From: 20CM-2-65-7 sp963830455
Lineage (GTDB): Bacteria > Gemmatimonadota > Gemmatimonadetes > Gemmatimonadales > GWC2-71-9
Assembly: GCA_963830455.1 (NCBI GenBank)
Contig: CAWHMT010000004.1
Span: 186,001-250,000 of the forward strand
Reading direction: 5' to 3'
DNA: 64,000 nt
Both the position numbers and the translations under genes were made by a program. Shown here piece by piece: positions 8,841 through 16,983 of the stretch; position 1 is the first letter of the stretch, and each line of letters begins with the position of its first letter. The notes beneath the pieces were generated by a model. The model was not told the DNA's origin. It was given only the letters and a program-made list of their open reading frames with translations, and searched no databases.

Positions 8841-9557
8841 ATGAAAAAGCTCTTGATGCTGGCGCTCGCCGGGGCACTGGCCGCGTGCTCCGACGCCGGC
8901 GGGGTTGATCCCGACGCGATTGATGATGCCGAGATCCTCGCCGTTCGCACGGCACTCGATTCGGCCTTCCTGCACGATACGATCCTCGACCCGGCGTTTA
9001 CGGGAGACTCGGGACTCTATGCGCTGATGTCGGCGCTGGTGTTTCCCTTCATCGATCGCGCCTCCCGCATCGTGCAGGGCGGCGATACCACGCGCACCGT
9101 CGGCATCGAGTTCGACATCAACGCCACGCTGGGGGACAGCCAGGTCACGAGCAATCTGTCCGCTGTGCTTGCATGGACGGGATTCGACGCCACGGCCGAG
9201 ACGGTGGATTCGGTCTATTTCCTGTTGGGATCCGGGCGCGCACCGGTCAGTGATTCACTGTGGGAGCGGTTCACGCTCGACACGGCAGCTACGGGAACGG
9301 GCTTCGTGATTCACCAGCTTCCGGATTTCACCGTCAGGAAGTGGTTATCGCGCGGCGGGCACCTGCGCACGACGGCGAGCCAGTACGGCTCGCCTCAAGG
9401 GAATTCGACGTTCTCGGTGTTTCGCGGCACACTCAGCGGCGAATACACAATCACCGCGAAGGTGGTGCCGGATTCGAGTACGACGGTCACCTCAGCGCTT
9501 GATTTCGGGAGTGGCTCGCACGCGATCAAGGTGCAGATCCGCGGCAGCCTCCCCTAG
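8841..9557 (+). CDS. hypothetical lipoprotein
   Basis: Unrecognised 238-aa protein. MKKLLMLALAGALAAC is a classical lipoprotein signal with lipobox LAAC at residues 13-16, followed by an Asp-rich spacer. The mature part looks beta-rich (alternating polar/hydrophobic Thr, Val, Ser). It has its own TATATT promoter box and a convergent neighbour; its TAG stop overlaps the TAG of the hydratase gene on the other strand within CTAG (9554-9557). No function is assigned. Confidence 0.75.
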   Translation: MKKLLMLALAGALAACSDAGGVDPDAIDDAEILAVRTALDSAFLHDTILDPAFTGDSGLYALMSALVFPFIDRASRIVQGGDTTRTVGIEFDINATLGDSQVTSNLSAVLAWTGFDATAETVDSVYFLLGSGRAPVSDSLWERFTLDTAATGTGFVIHQLPDFTVRKWLSRGGHLRTTASQYGSPQGNSTFSVFRGTLSGEYTITAKVVPDSSTTVTSALDFGSGSHAIKVQIRGSLP

Positions 9558-11545
9558 CGGCTGGATTCGAGAACCATCCCCGGCTCCCACGCGGTGATGT
9601 ACCCGGTGATCGCGGAGGCAGCGACGGTATAGGGATTGGCGAGGTAGAGCTGGCCCGGGCCTGAGCGTCCGGGGAAATTGCGGTTGATGGCGCTGATCGT
9701 GACCTCCTCGCGCGTCTTGGAGACCCCGGGGCCCGCATTGATGCAGGCGCCGCAGGAGGGCTCGAGAAACGTCGCCCCCACCTGCCGGAACACGTCGAGG
9801 TAGCCCCGCTCTTCGCAGTAGCGTTTCACATCCTGCGAGCCACACTGAATAAAGAACCGGACCCACGGCGCCACGCGCGCGCCGCGCCCGGCGGCTTCCG
9901 CGAGGACACGGGCGTACATGTCCATGTCCTCCTTCTTGCCCGCCGTGCAGGAGCCTGCGTACGCGATGTCGACCTTGATCCGCCCGGCGACGTCGTCGAT
10001 GTGCACGCCGTTCCCCGGGTCGCCGGGCAGCGCGATCATCGGGCGAATGGTCGCGGCGTCGATCTCGATGACTTCGCAATACTCGGCACCGGGATCGCTG
10101 AACAACCCGTCGCAGAGCCGCTGCGCGTCCTGGCGGGACATCCTGCGATAGTCCATCAGATACTCGATTGTCTTGTCGTCCGGTGCCACGTAGCCGGTGA
10201 AGCCACCCACCTCGGCCGTCATGTTGGTCATGGTGGCGCGCTCGTCGACCGACAGGGCCTCGACCGCGTCTCCACAGTATTCCACGAGCTTCCCGATCGC
10301 CTTGCCCGTCTTCACGTACGGATGGCGCAGGACCTCGAGCATGAAGTCCTTCGCCGTGACGTTGTCGGGCTTCTGTCCGCGGATCACCACCTTCACCGTC
10401 TCCGGCACCTGGAGCCGCACGTCTCTGGTGATCCAGGAATTGAAGATCGCCGTGGTCCCGACACCGAACGCGATGCAGCCGACGGCCCCCGCGTGCGGCG
10501 TATGCGAGTCGGATCCGATGATCACCTGCCCGGGCAGCGCGTGCGACTCGAGAATCTTGGAATGACAGATGGCCTCGGAGCCGTGGTGGCCCAGCCGCAG
10601 CTCGCCGTAGAGCTTGATGCCCTGCGCGGTCGCGAACTCGCGCTGTTTCTTCTCGAGCTGGAGCGCCACGTCGAGCAGTCCTTCCTTCACCCGCTCGGGC
10701 GTCATCGCTTCGGGCAGGAAGGTCAGGTGATCGCGGAACATGAGGATCGAGCCGGGATCGTTGACCTTCGCGTCCTTGCCCACGAGCTGCTCGAAAAAAA
10801 TCGCAGCCATGGGCGTCACATACTCGTGACTGAAGCGGATATCCGTCAGCACGAACCCTTCGTCGCCAGGCCGTACCGACGGGACGCCGATCTTCCCCCC
10901 GGCGGGATCCACCACCCAGCGCCGCGCCAGTATTTTTTCGCCCAGCGTCATCGGTCGCCGCTGTCTAGCCGGCGGGTGCAGCACGACTTTGCCCTCGAGT
11001 CGCGCCGTATTGTAATTGAAGAGCCCGCCGTGCTCGATGATGCCGCGCGTGATCTCGCCCTCGCCCTGCGTGAACGCCGACAGCGGGATGTCTTCGCCGC
11101 GCCGGACCTTGTCGAGAATCGAGAAGTCGGTGGTGGCGAGCATACCGAGATTCTGGCAATTCTCGCGATAAATCCGCTCGATGCTTTCCGCGACGACGAG
11201 CTTGATTCCGGCGCACATCTCCGCGTAAGGTGACTGCTCGCGCGAGGAGCCTTTCCCCCGCCGCTTGCCGCTCACAGCAGCGACGAATCCGCCCCCCTTG
11301 ACGCTCCCGCGCGTGATGGGGAACTCATCGCGGCATTTGAGGCCCAGGTAGGGGAATTCACCGAGTGTTTCGTCGTAGTAGTAGCAGATGTAGGCGGGCG
11401 TGATTTCGTCTGTCGAAATGTCGTCGCGCAGCTTGTGCGCGGGCGTCCATTTCAGGTCTTCGCCGGCCAACTGCGCGCGCACCAGGGCGGGGTCTTCCGT
11501 CAGGTACAGAATCCGACCGTGCAAACGCACGTTTGCATCACGCAT
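9554..11545 (-). CDS. aconitase/IPM-dehydratase family hydratase with N-terminal swivel domain
   Basis: [4Fe-4S] hydro-lyase of the aconitase superfamily. The small swivel domain comes first (about residues 1-210, with KGGGFVAAVSG and KGSSREQSPYAE typical of the LeuD/AcnA swivel). The three-domain catalytic part follows: GSDSHTPHAG, then the cluster ligands in GSCTAGKKEDM and SCGACINAGPG. In classical AcnA the swivel is C-terminal; AcnB has it before the core but also an N-terminal HEAT domain, absent here. The substrate (citrate, homocitrate, isopropylmalate or another 2-hydroxy acid) cannot be told. The start at 11545 is preferred (AGGAAG upstream, promoter box before it); an in-frame ATG at 11572 would overlap the divergent gene's start. 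Confidence 0.85.
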   Translation of the reverse strand: MRDANVRLHGRILYLTEDPALVRAQLAGEDLKWTPAHKLRDDISTDEITPAYICYYYDETLGEFPYLGLKCRDEFPITRGSVKGGGFVAAVSGKRRGKGSSREQSPYAEMCAGIKLVVAESIERIYRENCQNLGMLATTDFSILDKVRRGEDIPLSAFTQGEGEITRGIIEHGGLFNYNTARLEGKVVLHPPARQRRPMTLGEKILARRWVVDPAGGKIGVPSVRPGDEGFVLTDIRFSHEYVTPMAAIFFEQLVGKDAKVNDPGSILMFRDHLTFLPEAMTPERVKEGLLDVALQLEKKQREFATAQGIKLYGELRLGHHGSEAICHSKILESHALPGQVIIGSDSHTPHAGAVGCIAFGVGTTAIFNSWITRDVRLQVPETVKVVIRGQKPDNVTAKDFMLEVLRHPYVKTGKAIGKLVEYCGDAVEALSVDERATMTNMTAEVGGFTGYVAPDDKTIEYLMDYRRMSRQDAQRLCDGLFSDPGAEYCEVIEIDAATIRPMIALPGDPGNGVHIDDVAGRIKVDIAYAGSCTAGKKEDMDMYARVLAEAAGRGARVAPWVRFFIQCGSQDVKRYCEERGYLDVFRQVGATFLEPSCGACINAGPGVSKTREEVTISAINRNFPGRSGPGQLYLANPYTVAASAITGYITAWEPGMVLESSR
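11520..11537. promoter_or_regulatory. 18-bp palindrome, candidate operator
   Basis: TGCAAACG-CA-CGTTTGCA is a perfect 8-2-8 inverted repeat just inside the 5' end of the hydratase gene, about 15 bases from the shared divergent promoter boxes at 11552-11559. Its size and symmetry fit a dimeric repressor site, but it also encodes protein, so chance is possible. Confidence 0.4.
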
Positions 11546-11551
11546 GGGCGA

Positions 11552-11559
11552 AGTATCTT
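11552..11559. promoter_or_regulatory. overlapping divergent -10 boxes
   Basis: On the + strand TATCTT (11554-11559) lies 11 bases before the ATG at 11571. On the - strand GATACT (11552-11557 complement) lies six bases before the ATG at 11545. The boxes share four bases, and the two start codons are only 25 bases apart. This is one of three such head-to-head arrangements here. Confidence 0.45.
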
Positions 11560-11570
11560 CCTGGAGACTC

Positions 11571-12455
11571 ATGTTCGCAACCGCGCTGCTCCTCCTGCAA
11601 GCAACGATTCAGAGTCCCCACCTCATTGAAAGCTCGGGTGTGGCCGTCAGCCGTACATACCCCAACGTACTCTGGTCACACAACGACTCGGGTGACGGGC
11701 CGTACCTCTATGCGACGGATCTGCAGGGCGCCGATCGCGGCCGGTTGCTCGTTGCCGGTGCGGGCGCGATCGACTGGGAAGACATGTCGCTCGGTCCTTG
11801 CCCGATTCAGTTCCTGCTTCAGACTCGGCCGTCGCGACAGTACGCCACGTCCTGCGTGTATCTCGCCGATACCGGGGACAACCTCGAGATCCGACCGTTT
11901 GTGACGGTGTACGCGGTCCCGGAGCCGGAGCCGCCGGCCAATGCCGGGGACACACTCGGCACCACCAGAGCGGCCGCCGTCCTCCACCTCCGCTATCCGG
12001 ACGGCGCGCACGATGTCGAGGGCATCTACGTCTCGCCCCGGGATACCGCGCTCTACCTCGTCAGTAAGGGCTACCAACGCGGCACCGCGATCCGGTTATA
12101 CCGCGTCGCTCGCGATGCCTGGAGTCCACAAGACACGACCAGCAAGGTTGCCGAGGCGACGCTCGTACAGGAGCTCGACATTCGGCCCAACCGGGAAGCA
12201 GGTCGCGTGATCACCGGAGCTGCTGTACGGCCAGATGGGCGCGTCGTGGCTCTGCGGACGTATGGCGAGATCTACTTGTTCTATCCCGGTGTGGGCGGCC
12301 GTCTGTCGCCGGCTCGGGACCGCTCCTGCGGCATCGCCGGGATCGATACGGGCGGTGAAGCCATCGACTTCCTGAGTGATTCGACCTTCGTACTGACCAG
12401 TGAAGCCAGCCGTGGCCGGAAGGGCACAATCAACGCGGTGAAATGCCGATCTTAG
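11571..12455 (+). CDS. secreted beta-propeller-like hypothetical protein
   Basis: 294-aa protein starting MFATALLLLQ (short signal-like hydrophobic N-terminus). VLWSHNDSGDGPYLYATDLQG, IDWEDMSLG, VYLADTGDN, YPDGAHDVEGIYV and GAAVRPDGRVVALRTYGE are the recurring motifs of proteins that resemble esterase-like/SdiA-regulated-like beta-propellers, usually annotated as hypothetical. No catalytic residues can be assigned. It is divergent from the hydratase gene and ten bases upstream of the M28 peptidase gene, so probably co-transcribed with it. The start is the ATG at 11571 with GGAG four bases before it. Confidence 0.7.
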   Translation: MFATALLLLQATIQSPHLIESSGVAVSRTYPNVLWSHNDSGDGPYLYATDLQGADRGRLLVAGAGAIDWEDMSLGPCPIQFLLQTRPSRQYATSCVYLADTGDNLEIRPFVTVYAVPEPEPPANAGDTLGTTRAAAVLHLRYPDGAHDVEGIYVSPRDTALYLVSKGYQRGTAIRLYRVARDAWSPQDTTSKVAEATLVQELDIRPNREAGRVITGAAVRPDGRVVALRTYGEIYLFYPGVGGRLSPARDRSCGIAGIDTGGEAIDFLSDSTFVLTSEASRGRKGTINAVKCRS

Positions 12456-12465
12456 AGGAGGCTGC

Positions 12466-14047
12466 TTGAATACTGTCGCAATGCTGGCACTGATGGCGAG
12501 CGCGGTGACGCAACAAGTCCCCGTCGACACCGTGGCGATGGATGCGCACCTGCGGTTTCTCGCGAATGACCTGCTCGAGGGACGCGCGCCCGCCACGCGC
12601 GGAGGCCGGCTCGCCGCCGAGTACATCGCGGCGCAGTTCCAGGCGCTGGGTCTCCAGCCCGCCGGAGCGAACGGGACATACTTCCAGCCGGTCGCGCTGG
12701 TGGGGATGACACCGCGACCGGCATTCTCGTGGGGCAAGCAGGGTCAGCTCGACACTCTCTCGTTCCGCGATCAGTTCGTCGCCTGGGCCGAGCGGCCCGA
12801 GGCCGACATCGCGGCCGATGGTGAGGTCGTGTTCGTCGGCTATGGGATCCGCGCACCTGAGTGGCAGTGGGACGACTACAAGGGCATGGATCTGCGCGGG
12901 AAGGTATTGCTCATGCTCGTCAACGATCCGGGGCTCGTCGACACGACTGTATTCCTCGGCAAGATCCTCACCTACTACGGGCGGTGGACGTACAAGCTCG
13001 AGGAAGCGGCACGCCAGGGAGCTGCGGGGGCTCTGCTGATCCATACGACCGAGAGCGCCACCTACCCATGGGAAGTGGTGCGGGGCTCGTGGTCGGTGGA
13101 GCAATTCAAGCTCGACCAGCCGCAACACCCAAGTCTCGCCTTCGCTGGATGGGTCACCGAAGCCGACGCGCGCGCAGCCTTGGCGAAGGCGGGACTGAAT
13201 CTCGACTCCCTCACCCGTTCCGCCGCGCGGCGCGAATTCCGACCGGTCGCGACCGGGGTGCAGGCGTCGGTCCACGTGCGCAGCGCCCTTCGGCGCGTCG
13301 AGTCCGAGAATGTGGTGGCGCGATTGCCCGGTCGCGATCCGAGACGCGCGGCCGAGGCGGTTTTGATCACGTCTCACTGGGATCACAAAGGCATCGGCCC
13401 CGTGATCCGCGGCGATTCGATCTACAACGGCGCGGAGGACAACGCGACCGGCATCGCGGCAACGCTCGCCGCCGCCAAGGCGCTGGTGCAGTTGCCTCGA
13501 CCCGCGCGCTCGATCCTCTTCGTTGCGACGACTGCCGAGGAAAGCGGACTGTTGGGCAGTGAAGCCTACGTGCAGAAACCCCTGGTTCCGCTCGCGCAAA
13601 CAGCGGCGGTGCTCAACCTCGACGTCACCAACGTGCGCGGCGCGACACGCGACATCGGCGCTCGTGGGCATGGATCGATCCACGCTGGGTCCGGTGATCG
13701 AAGCCGCGGCCCGCGCCGAGTCGTTGACCGTGGAATCAGAACCGGACGTGCGTGGCTCGTTCTTTCGCTCCGATCACTTTCCCTTCGCGCGCGCAGGCGT
13801 GCCCGCGCTGTCGATCTACGCCGGCGACGACTTCATCGGACGCCCGAAGGGTTGGGGCGAGGACCAGGAAAACATCTACAATCAGCAGCGCTACCATCAA
13901 CCGAGCGACGAATACCAGTCCACGTTCCGCTATGCCGGGATGGCGCAGGAGGTGCGCGTGACGGTGCGCGTCGCGCGCGCGATTGCGAATGACCCGGCGC
14001 TGCCGCGCTGGCTGCCATCGTCTGAATTCCAGCGGCCCCAGCCCTGA
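12466..14047 (+). pseudogene. exported M28-family metallopeptidase, frameshifted
   Basis: Di-zinc aminopeptidase of family M28. GAGGAGG precedes a TTG start at 12466, which gives a signal peptide. About residues 95-250 hold a PA-type insert (FVGYGIRAPEWQWDDYKG). The zinc set is complete only across two frames: SHWDHKG, GAEDNATG, TAEESGLLG and LNLDV in the first frame up to about 13650, then SDHFPFARAGVP in the next frame to the stop at 14047. Around 13651-13660 GACATCGGCG would read in frame if two bases were inserted (GACATCTCGGCG) or one removed. The rest is intact, so this is either a recent mutation or an assembly/sequencing error. Confidence 0.85.
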
Positions 14048-14125
14048 TGCAGTGAATTGCACGCTGGAGGGACATTCGGAACAGCTTTGCTGACAACGGG
14101 TTAATGAGTGGCGATTGCCTATTGG

Positions 14126-14156
14126 GCGGGGGACGGATAGTTTGCCCCCGCTTTTT
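14126..14156 (+). terminator. Rho-independent terminator
   Basis: GCGGGGG (14126-14132) pairs perfectly with CCCCCGC (14145-14151) across a 12-base loop and is followed by TTTTT (14152-14156). It ends the unit containing the propeller-like protein and the M28 peptidase, 80 bases after the M28 stop. Confidence 0.8.
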
Positions 14157-14191
14157 GTGCCCGCACGATCCTCCCACGAACGGAGCGGCGG

Positions 14192-15298
14192 TTGGAGATT
14201 CCCTCCACACATACAGTGCCTCTGTCGTGGTTGTACGAGGCCGCCAGTCTCCCCCTCCAGTATCGGACGCTCACGGAAGTCGTGCCCGAACCGGCGCGCG
14301 ACCTGGAACGTGTCACCGCCCTGCGCGAAGAGATACTGAATTACAAGGAAGCGCTGGCGATCGTCCGCAAGCAAAAGGACACGGGGCTGTGGGGAGCCAA
14401 TCTGCTCGCCCCGGATGCCTCGAAGGCGATGGGATGGAAAGAAACCGGGACGATTTTCCAGTACCGCCGGCTTCTGGAGCTCGGTTGGCCCGCGGATGCC
14501 AGACCGTTCCGCTTCGCCGATCGGTTTCTGTTCCGGCTGTTGTCGCGGGATGACGATCCCACCCTGCTGGTAGAGTTTCAGCGCGCCGCGAAGGCTGATC
14601 CGGGGCTGGGCTTGTGGGCACGGAGTATGGGGGCACAGGGGGCGGCCGCTGCGCTGGCGCGCGGTGCGCACCAGGACGACCCGCGCCTGCGCGGCGCCGC
14701 GCACCGGATGGCGAGCGACATCTCGATGTATCTGCGGAGCGAGCTGGCGCAGAAACCGTTCAAGAAGGCGCAGGGCAAGACCGTGCTCGACCCCCTGACA
14801 TATCCGCCCACGATCTTTTCGGTCGAGATGCTGGCATTCATGCCCGCCGTCCAGCGCGAGCGAGCGGGGTTCCTCGAGCGCCTGGCCGCCTATTTCTCGA
14901 CCCCCACGCCTCGGCGCGAGTTCTACATCCTTGCTGGGAAGAAGCTCGTGCGCCCGCTGTTTGAGATCCTGGGCGATCCGATGCACGCCGACGCGCAGGG
15001 ACGCGTGGACGACGTCCCGTTCGCACTGTACTGGCTCGAGCTCCTGGCACGGCTGGGCATCCTCCGGCAGGTGGCGCCCGCCACACGCGTGCTCGCGCGC
15101 CTGTTCAGCGAGACCGACGATCAAGGGATATGGACGCCCTCCGGTCTCCGGGCCATGCCAAAATCGGATAACCCGGTGGTGTCACACTACTTCCCGCTCG
15201 AAGGCCCGGGCAAGAGTCCCGCGCAGCGTCAAACCGACGCGACGTTCCGGCTCGCGCTCATCGCGCGGCTGCTCGGGATCCCCCTGAACGTGGTTTGA
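14192..15298 (+). CDS. conserved hypothetical alpha-helical protein
   Basis: Unrecognised 368-aa protein, mostly helical, without signal peptide or membrane segment. The opening (SWLYEAASLPLQYRTLTEV, then GLWGANL) resembles soluble helical-repeat proteins of the alpha/alpha-toroid (terpenoid-cyclase-like) type that begin WLLE..P.V.Y.TL..L; this is a weak resemblance, not an assignment. TTG 14192 with GGAG 10 bases upstream is the best start seen; its codon is uncertain. It lies alone between the terminator at 14156 and the TrmB-like regulator, and could be transcribed with the latter. Confidence 0.6.
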   Translation: MEIPSTHTVPLSWLYEAASLPLQYRTLTEVVPEPARDLERVTALREEILNYKEALAIVRKQKDTGLWGANLLAPDASKAMGWKETGTIFQYRRLLELGWPADARPFRFADRFLFRLLSRDDDPTLLVEFQRAAKADPGLGLWARSMGAQGAAAALARGAHQDDPRLRGAAHRMASDISMYLRSELAQKPFKKAQGKTVLDPLTYPPTIFSVEMLAFMPAVQRERAGFLERLAAYFSTPTPRREFYILAGKKLVRPLFEILGDPMHADAQGRVDDVPFALYWLELLARLGILRQVAPATRVLARLFSETDDQGIWTPSGLRAMPKSDNPVVSHYFPLEGPGKSPAQRQTDATFRLALIARLLGIPLNVV

Positions 15299-15319
15299 GA
15301 TAGCGAGCCGCAGTCTAAA

Positions 15320-15339
15320 GTAGTAGTATCTGCTACTAC
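15320..15339. promoter_or_regulatory. palindromic operator overlapping the regulator's start
   Basis: GTAGTAG at 15320-15326 and CTACTAC at 15333-15339 form a near-perfect inverted repeat (8 of 9 positions per half) ending one base before the ATG at 15341. It contains TAGTAT/TATCTG, which look like a -10 box, and no Shine-Dalgarno sequence is present. The natural reading is an autoregulatory site of the TrmB-like protein on a leaderless promoter. Confidence 0.6.
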
Positions 15340-15340
15340 A

Positions 15341-16012
15341 ATGGCGCTCAATCTGACGCCGTTCGGGTTCACTCCCACAGAATCGCTGGTCTACGCGACG
15401 TTGCTGCGCTTGGGGCCCTCCACCGGGTACGCCGTCGCCCGCGGAGCACGGGTTGCCCGCGCAAACGCCTACGGGGCGCTCGAGGGACTCGTCACACGCG
15501 GGGCGGCGAGCCGGACTCCGCCGTCCGTGCGGCCCGCGCGCTACCGCCCGATCGATCCGCAAGCACTGCTGGCGCAGCTCGCCGCGCTTCAGGGCGAAGC
15601 ACTCGATCGGCTCGGCCGCGAGCTGAAAGGACTGGCGCGCCCTGGCGAGCCCGTCACCAGGGAGGTGGCCGGGAGCCGAGCGGTCGCCAACCTCGTGATG
15701 CAGCTGGTCGCCCGCGCGGAACGCCGGGTAGAAGGGATCGTGGCTCTCGAGCTATGGCGCCCGACCCTTCCCGCCTGGCGCCGCGCGGGCGAGCGCGCGG
15801 ACATGAGCGTCCGCATGCGCGGCGCGTCACCGCCGGATGCTCCCTCCTGGCTGACGTCCGCAACGGATGAGGCACCGAGCGCAACGATTCTGGTGATCGA
15901 TGAATCGCAGCTCATCGTGACTTCGGGTGAAGGGGAAGCAATCGCCGGCCTGTGGACTTCGCATCCGCTCATCGTGATGCTCGCCCGGCGCGCGCTTGAG
16001 ACGATTTCATGA
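15341..16012 (+). CDS. TrmB-like transcriptional regulator
   Basis: 223-aa cytoplasmic DNA-binding protein. Residues about 8-75 form a winged helix of the TrmB type (FGFTPTESLVYATLLRLG, then GARVARANAYGALEGLVTRG as recognition helix). A helical linker (about 80-110) and an effector/PLD-like domain follow. TrmB proteins usually sense sugars in archaea and some bacteria, but the effector cannot be read here. It sits at a palindrome covering its own start and overlaps the next gene by ATGA (16009-16012), so it probably controls itself, the alpha/beta hydrolase and perhaps the M14 peptidase. Confidence 0.8.
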   Translation: MALNLTPFGFTPTESLVYATLLRLGPSTGYAVARGARVARANAYGALEGLVTRGAASRTPPSVRPARYRPIDPQALLAQLAALQGEALDRLGRELKGLARPGEPVTREVAGSRAVANLVMQLVARAERRVEGIVALELWRPTLPAWRRAGERADMSVRMRGASPPDAPSWLTSATDEAPSATILVIDESQLIVTSGEGEAIAGLWTSHPLIVMLARRALETIS

Positions 16013-16983
16013 ACCGGCCGTTGGCGCTCGCCGCCCTTACGCTGTTCGCGTGTGCGTGCCGGGCGCGACCGATTCCCGAAACCGAGCGCTACCCCGCGGG
16101 CACACCGTTGCGCGCGCAGTACCGCACCATCGACGGCACCCGTCTGCGGATGATCGATTCAGGGAACGGTACACCCGTGGTGTTCATTCACGGCATCGGC
16201 GGGTCGCTGTACAGCTGGCGCCACCAACTACCACCGGTCCTGAGCGCTGGGTACCGCGTCATCGCGTTCGACAATCGCGGTTTTGGGTTCTCGGAGCAGC
16301 CGGCGCACGGCTATCACAATGCCGATTACATGCGACTCGTCTTGGCGCTGCTCGATTCACTCGGGATCGCGAGCGCCGTTCTCGTCGGACATTCGATGGG
16401 TGGAGAGATCGCGGCCGAAGTGGCGCTGACCCACCCCGATCGCGTGCGAGGTTTGGTGCTGATCGGGCCCGCGGGCTATGGCATGCGCTGGCCGGGCGTG
16501 CTCAAGATCGCACGCTGGCCGTTCATCGGCGCGGTTGCCACCACATTTCGGGGACGGTGGTTCACGAAGCGGATTCTGCGATCGACCTTCGCTGACCCCG
16601 ACAAGGTCACGGAGGGGGACGTCGACCAGTACTATGCCCCGGTGCCGCAGCGGGGGTTCGGGCGCGCCTTGCGGGGTGTGCTCCGGGAGTTCAGGTTCGA
16701 CAGTCTCGGCGGGCAGCTCGGTCGGGTGCAAACCCCTACGCTGATTCTCTGGGGGGACGCCGATCGCTGGATCCCGCTGCGTGACGGCGCTCAGTTCGCG
16801 CGCGAGCTGCCGCGCAGCGAGTTCGTCGTCATCGAACGGTCGGGCCACAACGTGGCGGAGGAATCGCCCGAGCGCGTAAACCGGTTGTTGCTCGATTTCC
16901 TCAAGGAAGGTTTATCCCGCATTCCGGAGAATGTCGCATGGTCCTCGCCGTCGTCGCCGTACTCGCGCTTCAGCAGTCCGTAG
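16009..16983 (+). CDS. alpha/beta-fold hydrolase, probable lipoprotein
   Basis: 324-aa hydrolase. The N-terminus MNRPLALAALTLFACAC fits a lipoprotein-type signal. The core carries HGIGGS (oxyanion), DNRGFGFSEQP, the nucleophile elbow GHSMGG, the acid in LWGDADRW and the base in ERSGHNVAEESPE. Substrate unknown; the pattern resembles epoxide-hydrolase/haloperoxidase-like enzymes of COG0596. Its start overlaps the regulator's stop, and its last 46 bases overlap the next gene in another frame, indicating a tight operon. Confidence 0.87.
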   Translation: MNRPLALAALTLFACACRARPIPETERYPAGTPLRAQYRTIDGTRLRMIDSGNGTPVVFIHGIGGSLYSWRHQLPPVLSAGYRVIAFDNRGFGFSEQPAHGYHNADYMRLVLALLDSLGIASAVLVGHSMGGEIAAEVALTHPDRVRGLVLIGPAGYGMRWPGVLKIARWPFIGAVATTFRGRWFTKRILRSTFADPDKVTEGDVDQYYAPVPQRGFGRALRGVLREFRFDSLGGQLGRVQTPTLILWGDADRWIPLRDGAQFARELPRSEFVVIERSGHNVAEESPERVNRLLLDFLKEGLSRIPENVAWSSPSSPYSRFSSP

